51,087 bases of DNA from Bacillota bacterium (GCA_023388195.1 JAEWGR010000174.1:1-51087), one strand, 5' to 3'; counted from the stretch's first letter, positions 14,806 through 24,645 are shown. Notes: a model not told the origin generated them from the sequence alone. Numbers and translations are program-made.

Positions 14806-17751
14806 TCATTTGTAGATAATACCTTTGAAATTTCTCCCGTCAATTTTAGCCTTGAATGGCTCCTGCCTTCTGACCAGCTTGACATATTTTGTTTGCTCCA
14901 GGACCGGTTGGTGTAATAGCCATTCCCAATCAAGCATTCCCGCAGCCTCATTATCATATTGAATATGGAAATATCCCATATTGGTGGCTGTTAAATTATG
15001 AAAGAAATGACTGCCGAGCGAAGGTTCCGGATGAAGATTCTTAAGATCGACTTCCACGATGATCATAGCCTGAGACATTTGCTCCCATGTCAATGGAATC
15101 CCTAACCATCTATCCGCTGTTCCCATCCGTCCGAAGCCAACGAGAATGCACCGGCGTCCTTCCCTGACCAGTATCTTGTTTAGCTCACCAATCTCATTAG
15201 CAATTTGAACACTGTCCTGTAAATTAAACGTCTCAGGATCAACAAAAATAATATCGTGAATACTTTGGTAAACTCCGTTGCCAATGGTGCGCTTACTGGA
15301 ACACCAGGAGTCCATCGGCTCATCCAGATTAACCTGAAAAGCTTCTCTTCCGACCACCATCGGCCTTATCTGCAAGAAATTGAACTCCTTAGGTTTGCTT
15401 TTATCCTTAGGGATATTGACAGCAAATTCAATTTCAACATCTGTGCCAAATGATTGTTTCCCGAGCCTTAGCAAGTCTTTAATAATTTGGATCAGTGGCA
15501 GCCGATTATACTTGAGAATTGGTGCAAACGTCACCAGCTTGGGCCCTGAATGACTTAAGTTGTCATAAATGCAGTCGTCTTCCATAGAATAGGTGCTGCC
15601 AATATACTCCAGCGACTGGTCTTTACTCGCCTGCGAAATGAGCAGTTTCTTATACACATAGTTTTCGTCGGCCCGCAGCGTAATGCCGGCAGACTCTTTG
15701 AAATTTATAGCATAAAATGCATTTTGCGATTTTTTCATATACTCATCCGGGCTTGAAACAAGAGGGTTCAGTTTGGGATAAGCCGGTGAAAAACGATATA
15801 CCCGCTCACCGTCAACAATAGCTTTCCCTAATCCCAGAGCTAAACTCACGGTTCCGTCTTCCGGCTCCAAGGGATAATAAGGATAAAAATTATAGGATTG
15901 GGCCACACCGGACATGGCCGGATAATAGAGATCGCCATAGCATTCCCCAACCAGTTCCTGGATTAGGATCGCCATTTTCTCTTCTTCAATCCGGATATCT
16001 GCATTCTTGGCGTATTGCACAGGCGCTGAATAAAACACCGAAGCATACACCAGCTTAACGGCATCCTCAAGCTGTTTAAGCCGGACTTCAGCATCTTCGT
16101 GACTGTTTGGAACTACATATGTATTATAAATACCGGCAAAAGGCAATATTCTCGAATCCTCCAGAATGCTTGACGAGCGAACTGCGAGCGGGCATTTTAT
16201 ATGTTGGGTCAAGACACGCAGATTTGCTTGAATGGCGGCCGGCAAAAAGCTTTCCGTAAACTTTTGCGCAATCGCATCCTCCTTCGGGTTAGCGGTAAGA
16301 AAGGAATACAGATTATTCTCTTCAATAAATTTTTCAAAAACATCACTGCCAATAACAAAGGAGCGAGGCACCTTGACTTTCATATCTTCGTATTTATCCG
16401 CAAGATAGGCTTTTGCAATCATAACATTCATGAAGGCAACCCCTCTGGCCTTCCCCCCCAAAGAACCCGTCCCCAGTTTAATAAACGCATTCTCCATATC
16501 TTTTTTGGAAAGGCCTTCAAAATCAAGCACCAACCCGGATTGATATTTTCGGAAATAATCATTCAACACTTGCAAGATATAGGCCCGAATTTCAGAAGCA
16601 CTGCCGATCTGACTGGTGTCCACAAATCTCAGTTTATCCGCTACTTCCACTTCGGCGCGAGCGCGGAACCAACGTGAAAAATGATTTTTAGTCGCATGAT
16701 AATACAAACTCTCATCTGGCAGGTTATGGAGTATTCTTTCCAGGCTTGTGACATCAGTTGCTTCATCAATGACTACACCATCAGGATATTTAAACACAAA
16801 AGAGCCAAAACCATAATTTTCCAAAATATAGGTGCGCAAATTATGCAGTAGACTGGAAGAGTTTTTATTCAGAAAATCCAAATGTAATGCTTCAGAGTCT
16901 TCGGCATTTGCCAGTTCCTCGGACTGTAATAAAAACGGCAGGTCGGGAATAATCTCTTTAACTCTTTGGGCCAGTTCAAAACCAGCTTTAGCGTTTAGTG
17001 CTCCATCCTTGGGAAAACTCACATCAGAGATTACCCCCAGCAAATTGTAGCGATACGTTCCAATAATCTCCATTGCTTCTTCATAGGTTTCCGCGAGAAG
17101 AATCTTCGGCCTGAGGCGTACTCTCAGCAGACCATGCCTGATATTCATAGCATGCAACACCAGATACCGGGTCTGTGTCAAAATTTCTGTATAGATGATA
17201 GGTAAAAGCTGCGAGTAATACGCCGGGGAATCATCCACCAAAAGGATAGCCTGAACTCCCAGCTTGCTGTCCGCATTCACGTTTTGCTGGTCTTCAATGT
17301 ATTTAATGATAGCCAACAACACCTTATTGTCTCCCGACCAGTGAAACACCCTGTTAATACAAGAAAATTCCCGGACCTTTTTAATCATTTCCGGAGTCAG
17401 CCGGTCATAGGAAAGCATAACAATCGGAATGTTGGGATAGGCTTTATGGATTTTTGTTTCAATTTCTAATGAGCTCAAGTCGCTTATGCGTGACATGGTA
17501 ATGATCAGGTGGATTGTTCTCGATTTCAATTCCTCTAAAGCATCTTCGCCGTTGGCTACCCAATGAATTCGGGGTATAAAAGGAATGCTCAAGTCGTTGA
17601 ACTGCTGGTAAATCTGCTCCTCTAACCGTCCATCTTCTTCAAGGACATACGCATCGTACTCTGTAGATATTAACAGTATTTCTGTAACCCTGAATTTCAT
17701 CAGATCATGAATACCTAAAAAACGGGACTTCATATCACCGAATTTCTTCAT
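14806..17751 (-). CDS. Two-receiver / PEP-pyruvate-binding (PPDK_N) fusion protein
   Basis: A 981-residue protein. Residues about 20-155 form a response-regulator-like fold but lack a phospho-acceptor Asp (TEILLISTEYD at the start, HLIITMSRISDLS where the acceptor should be). Residues about 165-310 form a second receiver with the full set: LVDDS at 171-175, Asp in ISDVS near 243, Ser in LLQSEE near 277 and Lys in LNKN near 296. Residues about 430-830 match the ATP-grasp N-domain of PEP synthase and PPDK: GTGSLGGKARGVAFM, then LAVRSSSILEDSRILPFAGIYNTY. The phosphohistidine swivel domain and the TIM-barrel are absent. The start is supported by AGGAGAAG. A signalling or metabolic sensor is the simplest guess; not a whole PEP synthase. 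Confidence 0.75.
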   Translation of the reverse strand: MKKFGDMKSRFLGIHDLMKFRVTEILLISTEYDAYVLEEDGRLEEQIYQQFNDLSIPFIPRIHWVANGEDALEELKSRTIHLIITMSRISDLSSLEIETKIHKAYPNIPIVMLSYDRLTPEMIKKVREFSCINRVFHWSGDNKVLLAIIKYIEDQQNVNADSKLGVQAILLVDDSPAYYSQLLPIIYTEILTQTRYLVLHAMNIRHGLLRVRLRPKILLAETYEEAMEIIGTYRYNLLGVISDVSFPKDGALNAKAGFELAQRVKEIIPDLPFLLQSEELANAEDSEALHLDFLNKNSSSLLHNLRTYILENYGFGSFVFKYPDGVVIDEATDVTSLERILHNLPDESLYYHATKNHFSRWFRARAEVEVADKLRFVDTSQIGSASEIRAYILQVLNDYFRKYQSGLVLDFEGLSKKDMENAFIKLGTGSLGGKARGVAFMNVMIAKAYLADKYEDMKVKVPRSFVIGSDVFEKFIEENNLYSFLTANPKEDAIAQKFTESFLPAAIQANLRVLTQHIKCPLAVRSSSILEDSRILPFAGIYNTYVVPNSHEDAEVRLKQLEDAVKLVYASVFYSAPVQYAKNADIRIEEEKMAILIQELVGECYGDLYYPAMSGVAQSYNFYPYYPLEPEDGTVSLALGLGKAIVDGERVYRFSPAYPKLNPLVSSPDEYMKKSQNAFYAINFKESAGITLRADENYVYKKLLISQASKDQSLEYIGSTYSMEDDCIYDNLSHSGPKLVTFAPILKYNRLPLIQIIKDLLRLGKQSFGTDVEIEFAVNIPKDKSKPKEFNFLQIRPMVVGREAFQVNLDEPMDSWCSSKRTIGNGVYQSIHDIIFVDPETFNLQDSVQIANEIGELNKILVREGRRCILVGFGRMGTADRWLGIPLTWEQMSQAMIIVEVDLKNLHPEPSLGSHFFHNLTATNMGYFHIQYDNEAAGMLDWEWLLHQPVLEQTKYVKLVRRQEPFKAKIDGRNFKGIIYK

Positions 17752-18265
17752 AGCACTTCTCCTATTCCTTGGAATATGCTCTGCAAAGTAGTTACTATCA
17801 GTATATACTAAATTTGATTAATAATCGTTAAAAATCCCTCAATGCCAAATTGAGTAGACCGCTCCTGCAGTATTTCCGCTAACGAGATTGCGCAAGTAAT
17901 GCGTCACATCGTTTCTGAAGAACGGGATGTCGCTACAACCTGAGCATTTCCTAACAGAGCTCCGTTTATGACATCTATCTCCAGACGTCATGTATATCCA
18001 TTCTATTAAATTATTATATAATCCTACTGCGGCATCTGATTTTACTGCATATCCAGCAAATAAACGCAGATAATCTAAATTAACCAACATTCGATTGCTG
18101 GAGCAAAAAAATTCAGGCAAACACGACATACAGTTGTCATATTTGCCCTGATATAATTAAGTTGTTGAGGGACAATAATACTACTCAATGATGTAGGAAA
18201 AACCTCTAGATATTTCTCAGCCAAACAACAACTAAAGGGATTTTGCTCTAAGAAAGGAGAAAGAC
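17752..18265. other. Intergenic region with an unassigned short ORF
   Basis: About 510 bases. On the minus strand 17839-18129 is an open frame of 96 codons with Cys-x2-Cys pairs (SCLPEFF, KCSGCSD), but no ribosome site and no recognisable family, so it is not called a gene. The start of the next plus-strand gene has an AAAGGAGAAAG ribosome site just ahead of 18266. Confidence 0.35.
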
Positions 18266-18622
18266 ATGGAAACGAAACTTACAGGCCCCATCTCGATTTA
18301 CCTGGATTCAATCAATGCCAATGACAGCAGTGTTTTGGAAAAGTGTATTGCAAAAGATGCACATATCCACGATGTAGGAGAAAATAAACATATCAATGGA
18401 CTTGAAGCCATAAAGAAATGGCGAGGTGGAAGCAACGATGAATTTAAGCTAAAATCTGAAGTCATAACAGTGGAAGAGAAATATGGTATAACCATTGCAA
18501 CTTCTGTAGCCAGTGGTAATTTCCCAAGCAGTCCGCATATTTTCTATTACTTCTTCACTGTTGCAGATAACTTGATTACAAATATCGAAATCATCCCCGG
18601 TGAAGAAAACGTCAAAGTTTAG
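18266..18622 (+). CDS. NTF2-like (SnoaL-type) small protein
   Basis: A 118-residue protein resembling the NTF2/SnoaL fold: an N-terminal helix (ISIYLDSINANDSSVLEKCIAKDAHIHDVG), INGLEAIKKWRGG at the centre, and strands such as YGITIATSVASGNFPSSPHIFYYFFTVADNLITNIEIIPG in the C-terminal half. SnoaL-like proteins range from polyketide cyclases and ketosteroid isomerase-like enzymes to ligand-binding proteins, so no substrate can be named. An AAAGGAG site lies just ahead of the ATG. A terminator-type hairpin follows after about 80 bases. Confidence 0.65.
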   Translation: METKLTGPISIYLDSINANDSSVLEKCIAKDAHIHDVGENKHINGLEAIKKWRGGSNDEFKLKSEVITVEEKYGITIATSVASGNFPSSPHIFYYFFTVADNLITNIEIIPGEENVKV

Positions 18623-18699
18623 CATGGCACTCTATGGTACGTAATGAAATCTGGAGCCCATTCCTTTGATGTTTTCTAATCCTGTCTACAAACATATAG

Positions 18700-18751
18700 C
18701 ACAGCCCTTGAACCAGTCTACGACTAGCTTCAAGGGCTGTGTTCTCTTTTC
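18700..18751 (+). terminator. Terminator hairpin, CACAGCCC family (copy A)
   Basis: CACAGCCCTTGAA (18700-18712) pairs with TTCAAGGGCTGTG (18729-18741), then TTCTCTTTTC. It follows the NTF2-like gene and works in its direction. The same arms recur at 10612, 28617 and 35183. Confidence 0.75.
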
Positions 18752-18791
18752 AACGGCCCTGCATTTCGCTTGATAGGAAAAATAAAAGACA

Positions 18792-18983
18792 TTAGGAGGT
18801 CTTAGCCCGTTGAGCAGCAATGCTGATGATATGGCCACTCAAAAACAGAATACCTGCCGCCGCGGCGAGTACCGCCAGAAAAGCCTGGTTAAATGCCGCC
18901 TGCGCCGTCGTCGCCAGGGATGTTGCGGCAGCAGCCGGCAAGCCTTCGGCAACCGCCACCCACAAGGGTTGCTGATTGCCTCG
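18792..18983 (-). pseudogene. C-terminal fragment of an MFS transporter
   Basis: On the minus strand the frame reads AVAEGLPAAAATSLATTAQ, AFNQAFLAVLAAAAGILFLSGHIIS, IAAQRAKTS and then stops. A helix-forming hydrophobic segment followed by a charged tail is typical of the last helices of drug:proton MFS transporters. The frame meets stops immediately upstream of 18983 and has no start, so only about 63 codons survive. Confidence 0.6.
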
Positions 18984-19080
18984 TTTTTATCATTTACCAA
19001 ATAAAAGATTGCATCGGACGTTCTCTTACTCTCATAGATATGATTGTGTGAAATTCAATAAACTGAGGAGGATTGGGTCA

Positions 19081-19749
19081 ATGGAAATAGGCTATGCTGC
19101 GCTTTTGACCGCCTTCACTGCTGGTTTTTTTTCCTTTCTGTCGCCCTGTGTATTAGCTGTTTTGCCGACCTGTACCGCATTCCTAGGCAGCGCAGGCAGA
19201 ACCGTCCGATTTCCCCACAGGTGGCAATTGTGTATCAATATTGGCATCTTCTTAAGTGGATTTATCGCAGTCTTTCTTGTTATAGGTATCGGCGCAGCCT
19301 ACCTTGGTCAAGCCCTGCATAGTTATCAACACATCATTAGTAAAATAGGGGCAGCATTCATGTTTATAATGGGCTTACAGCTTAGCGGGCTCCTTTCTTT
19401 CTCTTTGATCAGCCGTAAGTACCATTTGCGCTTTCCGGTAAATGCTGACCCATGCGGCATTTTTCTTCTGGGTATGGCCTCCACTGCCGCCTGGACCCCC
19501 TGCAACGGCCCGCTGCTTGCACCAGTATTAGTGTACGCAAGCGCTTCACCCTCCTTATTAAAAGGAGTCGCTCTCTTCTTCGTGTATGGCTTAGGGTTTT
19601 GCCTGCCCTTTGCATTGCTGGCGGTTACATTAGAGCAATATTTGGGTAGGATACGCCTCTTTTCGAGCCGATTGAATATGGTACAGCGCATAGCAGGTAT
19701 ACTGCTGGCAATCAGCGGGTTTTTAATCTTTCTCGACTTAGTAAGTTAA
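19081..19749 (+). CDS. ccdA: CcdA-family cytochrome c biogenesis / thiol transport membrane protein
   Basis: A 222-residue integral membrane protein with six or so helices. The first helix carries TAGFFSFLSPCVLAVLPTCTAF, with the Cys-Pro type redox motif, and the fourth carries MASTAAWTPCNGPLLAPVL, where the second conserved Cys sits. Two Cys in separate helices are the family mark of CcdA/DsbD-beta proteins, which pass electrons from cytoplasmic thioredoxin across the membrane for haem attachment or sulfur repair. ATG 19081 follows GAGGAGG; a longer frame upstream has no such site. It has no thioredoxin partner next to it. Confidence 0.85.
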   Translation: MEIGYAALLTAFTAGFFSFLSPCVLAVLPTCTAFLGSAGRTVRFPHRWQLCINIGIFLSGFIAVFLVIGIGAAYLGQALHSYQHIISKIGAAFMFIMGLQLSGLLSFSLISRKYHLRFPVNADPCGIFLLGMASTAAWTPCNGPLLAPVLVYASASPSLLKGVALFFVYGLGFCLPFALLAVTLEQYLGRIRLFSSRLNMVQRIAGILLAISGFLIFLDLVS

Positions 19750-19934
19750 CGACTTGCAGACTAATAGCACACTAGAAAGTGTGCTTGTTTTAAGAAACAT
19801 TCTTCCTTAACCCTTACCTGGCTTAAGCTGCCCATAACGCACTGGAATCCCCACTTCAAACTGGACGTCAGCCGTACGAGGGAGATTTACCCCATTTAAG
19901 GCAAATACATATTGTGTAAATCCCGAGCAGTCTA

Positions 19935-20388
19935 CTATTCCTTGTCCACAGCAGCCAAGTGTTCTTCATACGTTTTATTAAAACGGTGAGAGCCAGCTTT
20001 GGCCGCCACAAAGTAGAAATAAGGTGTGTCCGCCGGATACAGTACCGCTTGAATAGCAGCCATACCGGGACTGGCAATCGGGCCTGGCGGCAATCCAAGA
20101 TTCTGGTAGGTGTTATACGGTGACATAATTTGGGTATCTGCGATAGTAAGTTCGGCTTTAGGATAGCCTAGAATATATTGTACAGTCGGACAAGACTGGA
20201 GCGGCATGTTCTGTATCTAGCTTAGCTTCTTTTTCCACCAGTGAGGCCAATGTCACTGCTTGAGGAAGAGATAGCCCCAGCGCTCTTGCCCATTCCCGCA
20301 TATCGGTTGTTAGCTTTTTATCAAAATTAGCAACCAGCATCTTTAAGATACCTTCTTCCGTCATGCCTGGGCTGTATACCAGCTTCAT
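19935..20388 (-). pseudogene. MltG (YceG-like) endolytic transglycosylase, fragment
   Basis: Two frames join to give the C-terminal third of MltG. The first (20388 to about 20200) reads GMTEEGILKMLVANFDKKLTTDMREWARALGLSLPQAVTLASLVEKEAKLDTEHA, with the LASLVEKEA catalytic-Glu region. The second (from about 20207) reads MPLQSCPTVQYILGYPKAELTIADTQIMSPYNTYQNLGLPPGPIASPGMAAIQAVLYPADTPYFYFVA, a strong family match. Between them about 10 codons expected by family comparison (the ...GVFxNRL... segment) are missing, and the reading frame changes. The N-terminal two thirds are absent. Confidence 0.8.
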
Positions 20389-20600
20389 TCCCTCTCACCC
20401 ATTAGGCTGCTCATTAAAAATTACCAACAAAGTATTAATTCCATTTCTACTACCATGGCAGCACAGTCAAACATACTTTGAAAATTATCTAGAATAATCT
20501 GCCCATCTCATCGGGAATAGTTAATATATCAATTTTTATCACAATAAAGGAATCGAGGTGATGGAGTATTCGCAGCACTAACCACCCCTACCGCACCACC

Positions 20601-21908
20601 ATGGGAGTAGCAATTGCCATACTTCTTATTGCATTTTGCTTCACTTCTCCATTTCGTCAAGCGTATTCTCTTCCAGCCCATACCTTACTATTTGCTGATG
20701 AGTCACAAATTTCCGTTGCCACTATCCCTTACCTCATTACTGCCAACGTTACTTCCCTCGGACAAGCCCCGGCAGAACTCGCCTCTACTGTCCCAGTTTT
20801 CTCCCCGCAGCAAGTTAACGGCCATGGTTCCATCGACTTTAAACTCTTTGGAATTGTACCCTTACGTACAGTTCAATTTGATATCCTACCACCGGTAAAG
20901 GTCATTCCCGGCGGCCAGTCCATCGGCACGTCACTCCACGCGCGAGGTGTCATAGTTATAGGTTTCTCTCCTATATCAGCGACATCTCGTTCATCTGTCA
21001 ATCCTGCCAAAGATGCCGGAATCCAGACTGGTGACGTCATTCTTAGTGTGAATAATACCTATATGTGTACGGAAAATCAGCTAGCAGAAACTATTGACAT
21101 AGCAGGAAAAAAAGGGCAGCCTCTGAATGTTTCGTTACAGCGCGGCACTCAAATTCTCTCTGTTTCGCTCTCACCGCTCCTCTGCCCGGAAACCGGTCGT
21201 TATCGAATTGGCCTATTTGTGCGGGACAGCGCCTCAGGAATCGGCACTCTAAGCTTCTATGATCCTACTTCCCGCGTCTATGGCGCTCTCGGCCATCGCA
21301 TTACTGACAGCGATACCCTACAGCCGATTGATTCAGAAGAAGGTAATGTTGTTCTTGCTTCTATTCAGGCTATTCAACCAGGAAAACTTGGGCAACCTGG
21401 AGAAAAGATTGGTATATTTGCCAATGGTGACACTATCTTAGGTGATGTTCAGAAAAATACTCAATTCGGCATTTATGGACAGCTGAGTTTTTTACCTCAA
21501 AACGATTTATATACAAAAGCCATCCCCGTGGCTTCCCGAATGCAAATTCAACTAGGCCCGGCAGAAATCTTAACAGTAATTGAAGGAACTACTGTAGAAC
21601 GTTTTACTATTGAAATTGAAAAAATCAATTCCCAAGATTATCCTGCCAGTAAAGGCCTTGTGATCAAAGTCACCGATCCCCGACTACTTGCTAAAACAGG
21701 TGGCATCGTCCAAGGTATGAGCGGCAGCCCTATTATTCAAAATGATAGATTGATCGGTGCCGTCACCCACGTCTTCATCAGCGACCCTAACAGAGGCTAC
21801 GGTTGTTTCGCCGACTGGATGCTCATGGAGAGTGGTTTAATTCCCAAAACAGAAAAACCGGTTTCTTCACTTCCTTTCTTTTGGCCTTTACCCCAAAATG
21901 AAAAATAG
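20601..21908 (+). CDS. spoIVB: SpoIVB serine peptidase, S55 family
   Basis: A 435-residue sporulation peptidase, which in Bacillus is secreted from the forespore to trigger pro-sigma-K processing. An N-terminal anchor (MGVAIAILLIAFCFTSPF) is followed by a PDZ domain: SVNPAKDAGIQTGDVILSVNN at about residues 133-153. Then comes the peptidase core with the His in YGALGHRITD and the Ser in GGIVQGMSGSPIIQNDRLIGAVTHVFISDPNRGYG. ATG 20601 has no ribosome site. The open frame continues upstream toward GAGGTGATGG at about 20556-20565, and an ATT just beyond it could be the real start. A small 7-codon frame (GTG ATG GAG...TAA) also sits on that site. Family length is about 420. Confidence 0.88.
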   Translation: MGVAIAILLIAFCFTSPFRQAYSLPAHTLLFADESQISVATIPYLITANVTSLGQAPAELASTVPVFSPQQVNGHGSIDFKLFGIVPLRTVQFDILPPVKVIPGGQSIGTSLHARGVIVIGFSPISATSRSSVNPAKDAGIQTGDVILSVNNTYMCTENQLAETIDIAGKKGQPLNVSLQRGTQILSVSLSPLLCPETGRYRIGLFVRDSASGIGTLSFYDPTSRVYGALGHRITDSDTLQPIDSEEGNVVLASIQAIQPGKLGQPGEKIGIFANGDTILGDVQKNTQFGIYGQLSFLPQNDLYTKAIPVASRMQIQLGPAEILTVIEGTTVERFTIEIEKINSQDYPASKGLVIKVTDPRLLAKTGGIVQGMSGSPIIQNDRLIGAVTHVFISDPNRGYGCFADWMLMESGLIPKTEKPVSSLPFFWPLPQNEK

Positions 21909-21939
21909 ACTATTGTTAGTTCGTACCTTCGCTTTACCT

Positions 21940-21975
21940 GTTAACGAAAAATCCGCCCTATAGGGCGGACTCATT
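21940..21975 (-). terminator. Terminator after the metallo-hydrolase gene
   Basis: TCCGCCCTATAGGGCGGA (21952-21969) is an 18-base self-complementary hairpin. On the minus strand TTTTTCG follows at once. On the plus strand TTTTTTTT comes only after about 11 bases. It probably serves both the minus gene and spoIVB. Confidence 0.75.
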
Positions 21976-22030
21976 GTCAGTTTTTTTTATTTATGGTAAA
22001 TCTACTCGTTTCTGGGTGGCCATGAGTCGG

Positions 22031-23149
22031 TTACTTCATCTTTTCCCACCAATGATCAAAGTGCTGTCCGTTAGTGCCGATATATGCGAGTTCACCAATT
22101 TGTGGTGTGATAACTTCGTAGCTTCTCCCCCGACTCTCCTCAATCAGAGCACGATATGATGCATTCCAAGCATGCCGTGCCAAGGCAAATTTTCCACTGT
22201 GAGAGGAAATGACAGTCTTGGCACCAATATCTTCCGCAGCCTGTACGGTTTCCTTCGGCATCAGATGAATACGATGCCAACGCTCGTTGTATTGCCCATT
22301 TTCCATAATAGCAAGGTCAAATTTACCAAGCCTGCGGCCAATCTCCTTAAAATGGTTACCATAACCGCCATCACCGCTGAAAAAAACGCGATGCTTGCGT
22401 GTCACAAACGCAAAGCTGGCCCACTCCGTTGCATTCCGCTGCAAAAAACGTCCGGAAAAATGCTGGGACGGCAAAACATGGACACTGAAGTCATCCGCCA
22501 GTTTAACCTCACTAAACCAATCCTCCTCATGGAGCTGCTTTAGCGGAAAACCCCATTGCTCGAAATACTCGCCCACTCCTAGCGGGCACACAATTTCTCG
22601 GATTTTTGGCTTTAATGACATGATCGTCGGATAATCAAGATGGTCCCAATGATCATGTGACAGAACAAGTACATCAATATCCGGCAGATCAGCCGCTGTA
22701 TACACATTACTGCCTGGAAATGCCTTGTTGATGAAAAAGAGCGGCGAAGCATAATCGCTAAATACTGGATCAGTTAGGATACGCCGCCCGCCTAGTTGCA
22801 AATAAAACGTCGAATGACCCATCCAAACGATAATGTTCTCGTTCACATCCAATGCCTTCAAATCTGTTTTTCGTGAAAGCATCGTTTGCTGCGGCGATAA
22901 TTCCGATTTATCACCAAATAAAAATTTATACATGGCTACAAACCGATTTTCATCGCCCTCCATAATATTTTCCACCGGCTCCAAGCACTGGAATTGGCCG
23001 TTTTTGTAATGCGGCGACGCTTGTATACGCGCCAATCTCTCCCCAGTCGGTGCACGTCCAAATTCTGGCCGATACATGAACAATCCCCCGCTTCCAGCAG
23101 CCAATCCCAGTACCCCAAGACTTCCCCATATAAAATCTCGCCTTTTTAT
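22031..23149 (-). CDS. Tat-exported metallo-beta-lactamase-fold hydrolase (UlaG/NAPE-PLD-like)
   Basis: An MBL-fold hydrolase. NENIIVWMGHSTFYLQLGGRRILTDPVF opens it, LVLSHDHWDHLDYPTIMSL holds the metal-binding H-x-H-x-D-H, and GHSTFYL and HVLPSQHFSGR are typical of the UlaG/NAPE-PLD type; SGDGGYGNHF carries the bridging Asp. Ahead of this the frame reads RRDFIWGSLGVLGLAAGSGGLF, a twin-arginine leader. A usable ATG or GTG for it is missing: the codon before KRRDF is ATA at 23149, preceded by GGTGAG; the first canonical start, TTG at 23104, would cut the twin arginines off. I gave the longer range. Substrate unknown (phosphodiester or lactone types fit). Confidence 0.75.
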   Translation of the reverse strand: MKRRDFIWGSLGVLGLAAGSGGLFMYRPEFGRAPTGERLARIQASPHYKNGQFQCLEPVENIMEGDENRFVAMYKFLFGDKSELSPQQTMLSRKTDLKALDVNENIIVWMGHSTFYLQLGGRRILTDPVFSDYASPLFFINKAFPGSNVYTAADLPDIDVLVLSHDHWDHLDYPTIMSLKPKIREIVCPLGVGEYFEQWGFPLKQLHEEDWFSEVKLADDFSVHVLPSQHFSGRFLQRNATEWASFAFVTRKHRVFFSGDGGYGNHFKEIGRRLGKFDLAIMENGQYNERWHRIHLMPKETVQAAEDIGAKTVISSHSGKFALARHAWNASYRALIEESRGRSYEVITPQIGELAYIGTNGQHFDHWWEKMK

Positions 23150-23367
23150 AGTTTCTCACCACTTTTTCTATTCAAATCTTCACTGACAGTTTACCATACT
23201 TTCATGCCTAGTTTAAGATATAATCTCTTATCGGGTCAGCAGCTTATAAACACGTTATTTCTTGTCAGCAATTCAACTAATTCTAATACATATATTATTT
23301 TACACTTTGGACTTAACTCAAAGTCAATACTCTCATCGGAAAACAATAGAAATTGGTTTCTGTTACA
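23150..23367. other. Intergenic region with no recognised gene
   Basis: About 220 A/T-rich bases. No gene, repeat or terminator was recognised. Confidence 0.35.
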
Positions 23368-24645
23368 TCATTCACTTTTTCCTTTATGTCCACCCACATA
23401 ATCCACCCCGTTCAAAATAGGTCCCACCAGCCATCGACCCAGCATAAAAGATCGTTTTTTTGCCAAATCGCTTTCGAAGATCATCTACTACTCTATCCAT
23501 AGCATGCTTCTTGTCTTCTCCTGCAAAAAACAGTTCCAACTGCTCAAGTCCCTGTGACACAATTTTCCCAGCAGTAATATTTACTGATCGTACCGGTTCA
23601 CCTTTCCACCGCTTACTAAACTCCTGGCGTGCCGCTTCACTAATGATATCTGTTGAGTTCTCCGGGCGAACCAGCTTAATTCGGGCAGTAAAACCCAACT
23701 GTAATTCTCTATCCGAGTATCCTATTCCCAGATGTACCTCTTGGCATTTTTCCTGGTGCTTACGCAGCCTGGCGCATACTTCTCCCACCATCTCCTTAAT
23801 GATCATGAGAATTTCCGCTTTTACATCGTAATCTCGCATTAATATCTGGTTTTTACTATAAGACTTACTTTTCGCCGGCTGCCGTTCCTTAATGATGCTG
23901 GCGTCCAAGCCCCACGCGTGGTAATATAACTGCAATCCCATTACGCCTAACGATTTCTGTAACCTTACTGGATTCGCGTGAGCCAACACCTCAATCGTAT
24001 AAATACCCATTTGCTTGAGTTTCTTATCATATCCTCTGGATATGCCCCAAAACGCAGTCAGCGGCTGTATTTTCCCTACCGTTTCCGGCACCGTCTCATA
24101 CGTCCATTTTGCAATCCATGGCGGACGCTTTTTAGCTTCATTATCCAGTGCCAGTTTTGCCAACAGCGGATTATCGCCAATACCTATAGTCACAATAAGA
24201 CCCAACTCATCCTTTACCATCTTTAAGATGGACTCCGCATCGTTTCTGCGGGTCCGAACAAATTTAGCGATGCGGTAACATCCAATATAGACTCATCAAT
24301 GCTATAGACGTGTAGATCTTCATCCGGTACAAACCGACGGAATATGTTCTGTATTGCCTGGTTCACATTGATATACAGAGCCATATTTGGCTCTACCACC
24401 ATAATCGGTGAACGCTTGAGAATTTCAAAAAGGCGATTTCCGGTCTTGATATTATATTCCGATTTAACCCTCGGGCTGCTGGCCAGTACAATCGCACCGC
24501 TTCTTCTTATATCCGATACTACAGCAATATATCCTTCTAGCGGGTCAATCCCCCGTCGAACCGCCTCAACGGATGCAAAGAATGACTTTGCGTCAATGCA
24601 CAATATGCTCCTGCGGGAAAAACGGGAAAAATCAACGAGCCCCAT
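23368..24645 (-). pseudogene. uvrX: UvrX-type Y-family polymerase, copy 2, twice frameshifted
   Basis: Closely similar to the intact copy at 8843-10120. The N-terminal 130 codons (24645-24250) are open and carry the same SILCIDAKSFFASVE and YSIDESILDVTA signatures. Then one base is missing around 24232-24245 (GCAGAAACGATGCGG here, GCAGAAATGATTGCGG in copy 1), so the frame goes out. The remainder is open from 24220 onward. Near the 3' end an extra G in a GGGG run at about 23400-23406 shifts the frame again, replacing the expected HYVGGHKGKSE-type tail with a short one. Both breaks should abolish a full protein, unless these are sequencing artefacts. Confidence 0.8.

Noticed and set aside
17839..18129. 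96-codon minus frame with Cys-x2-Cys pairs
   Set aside because: No ribosome site and no recognisable domain, so it is mentioned only under the intergenic region.
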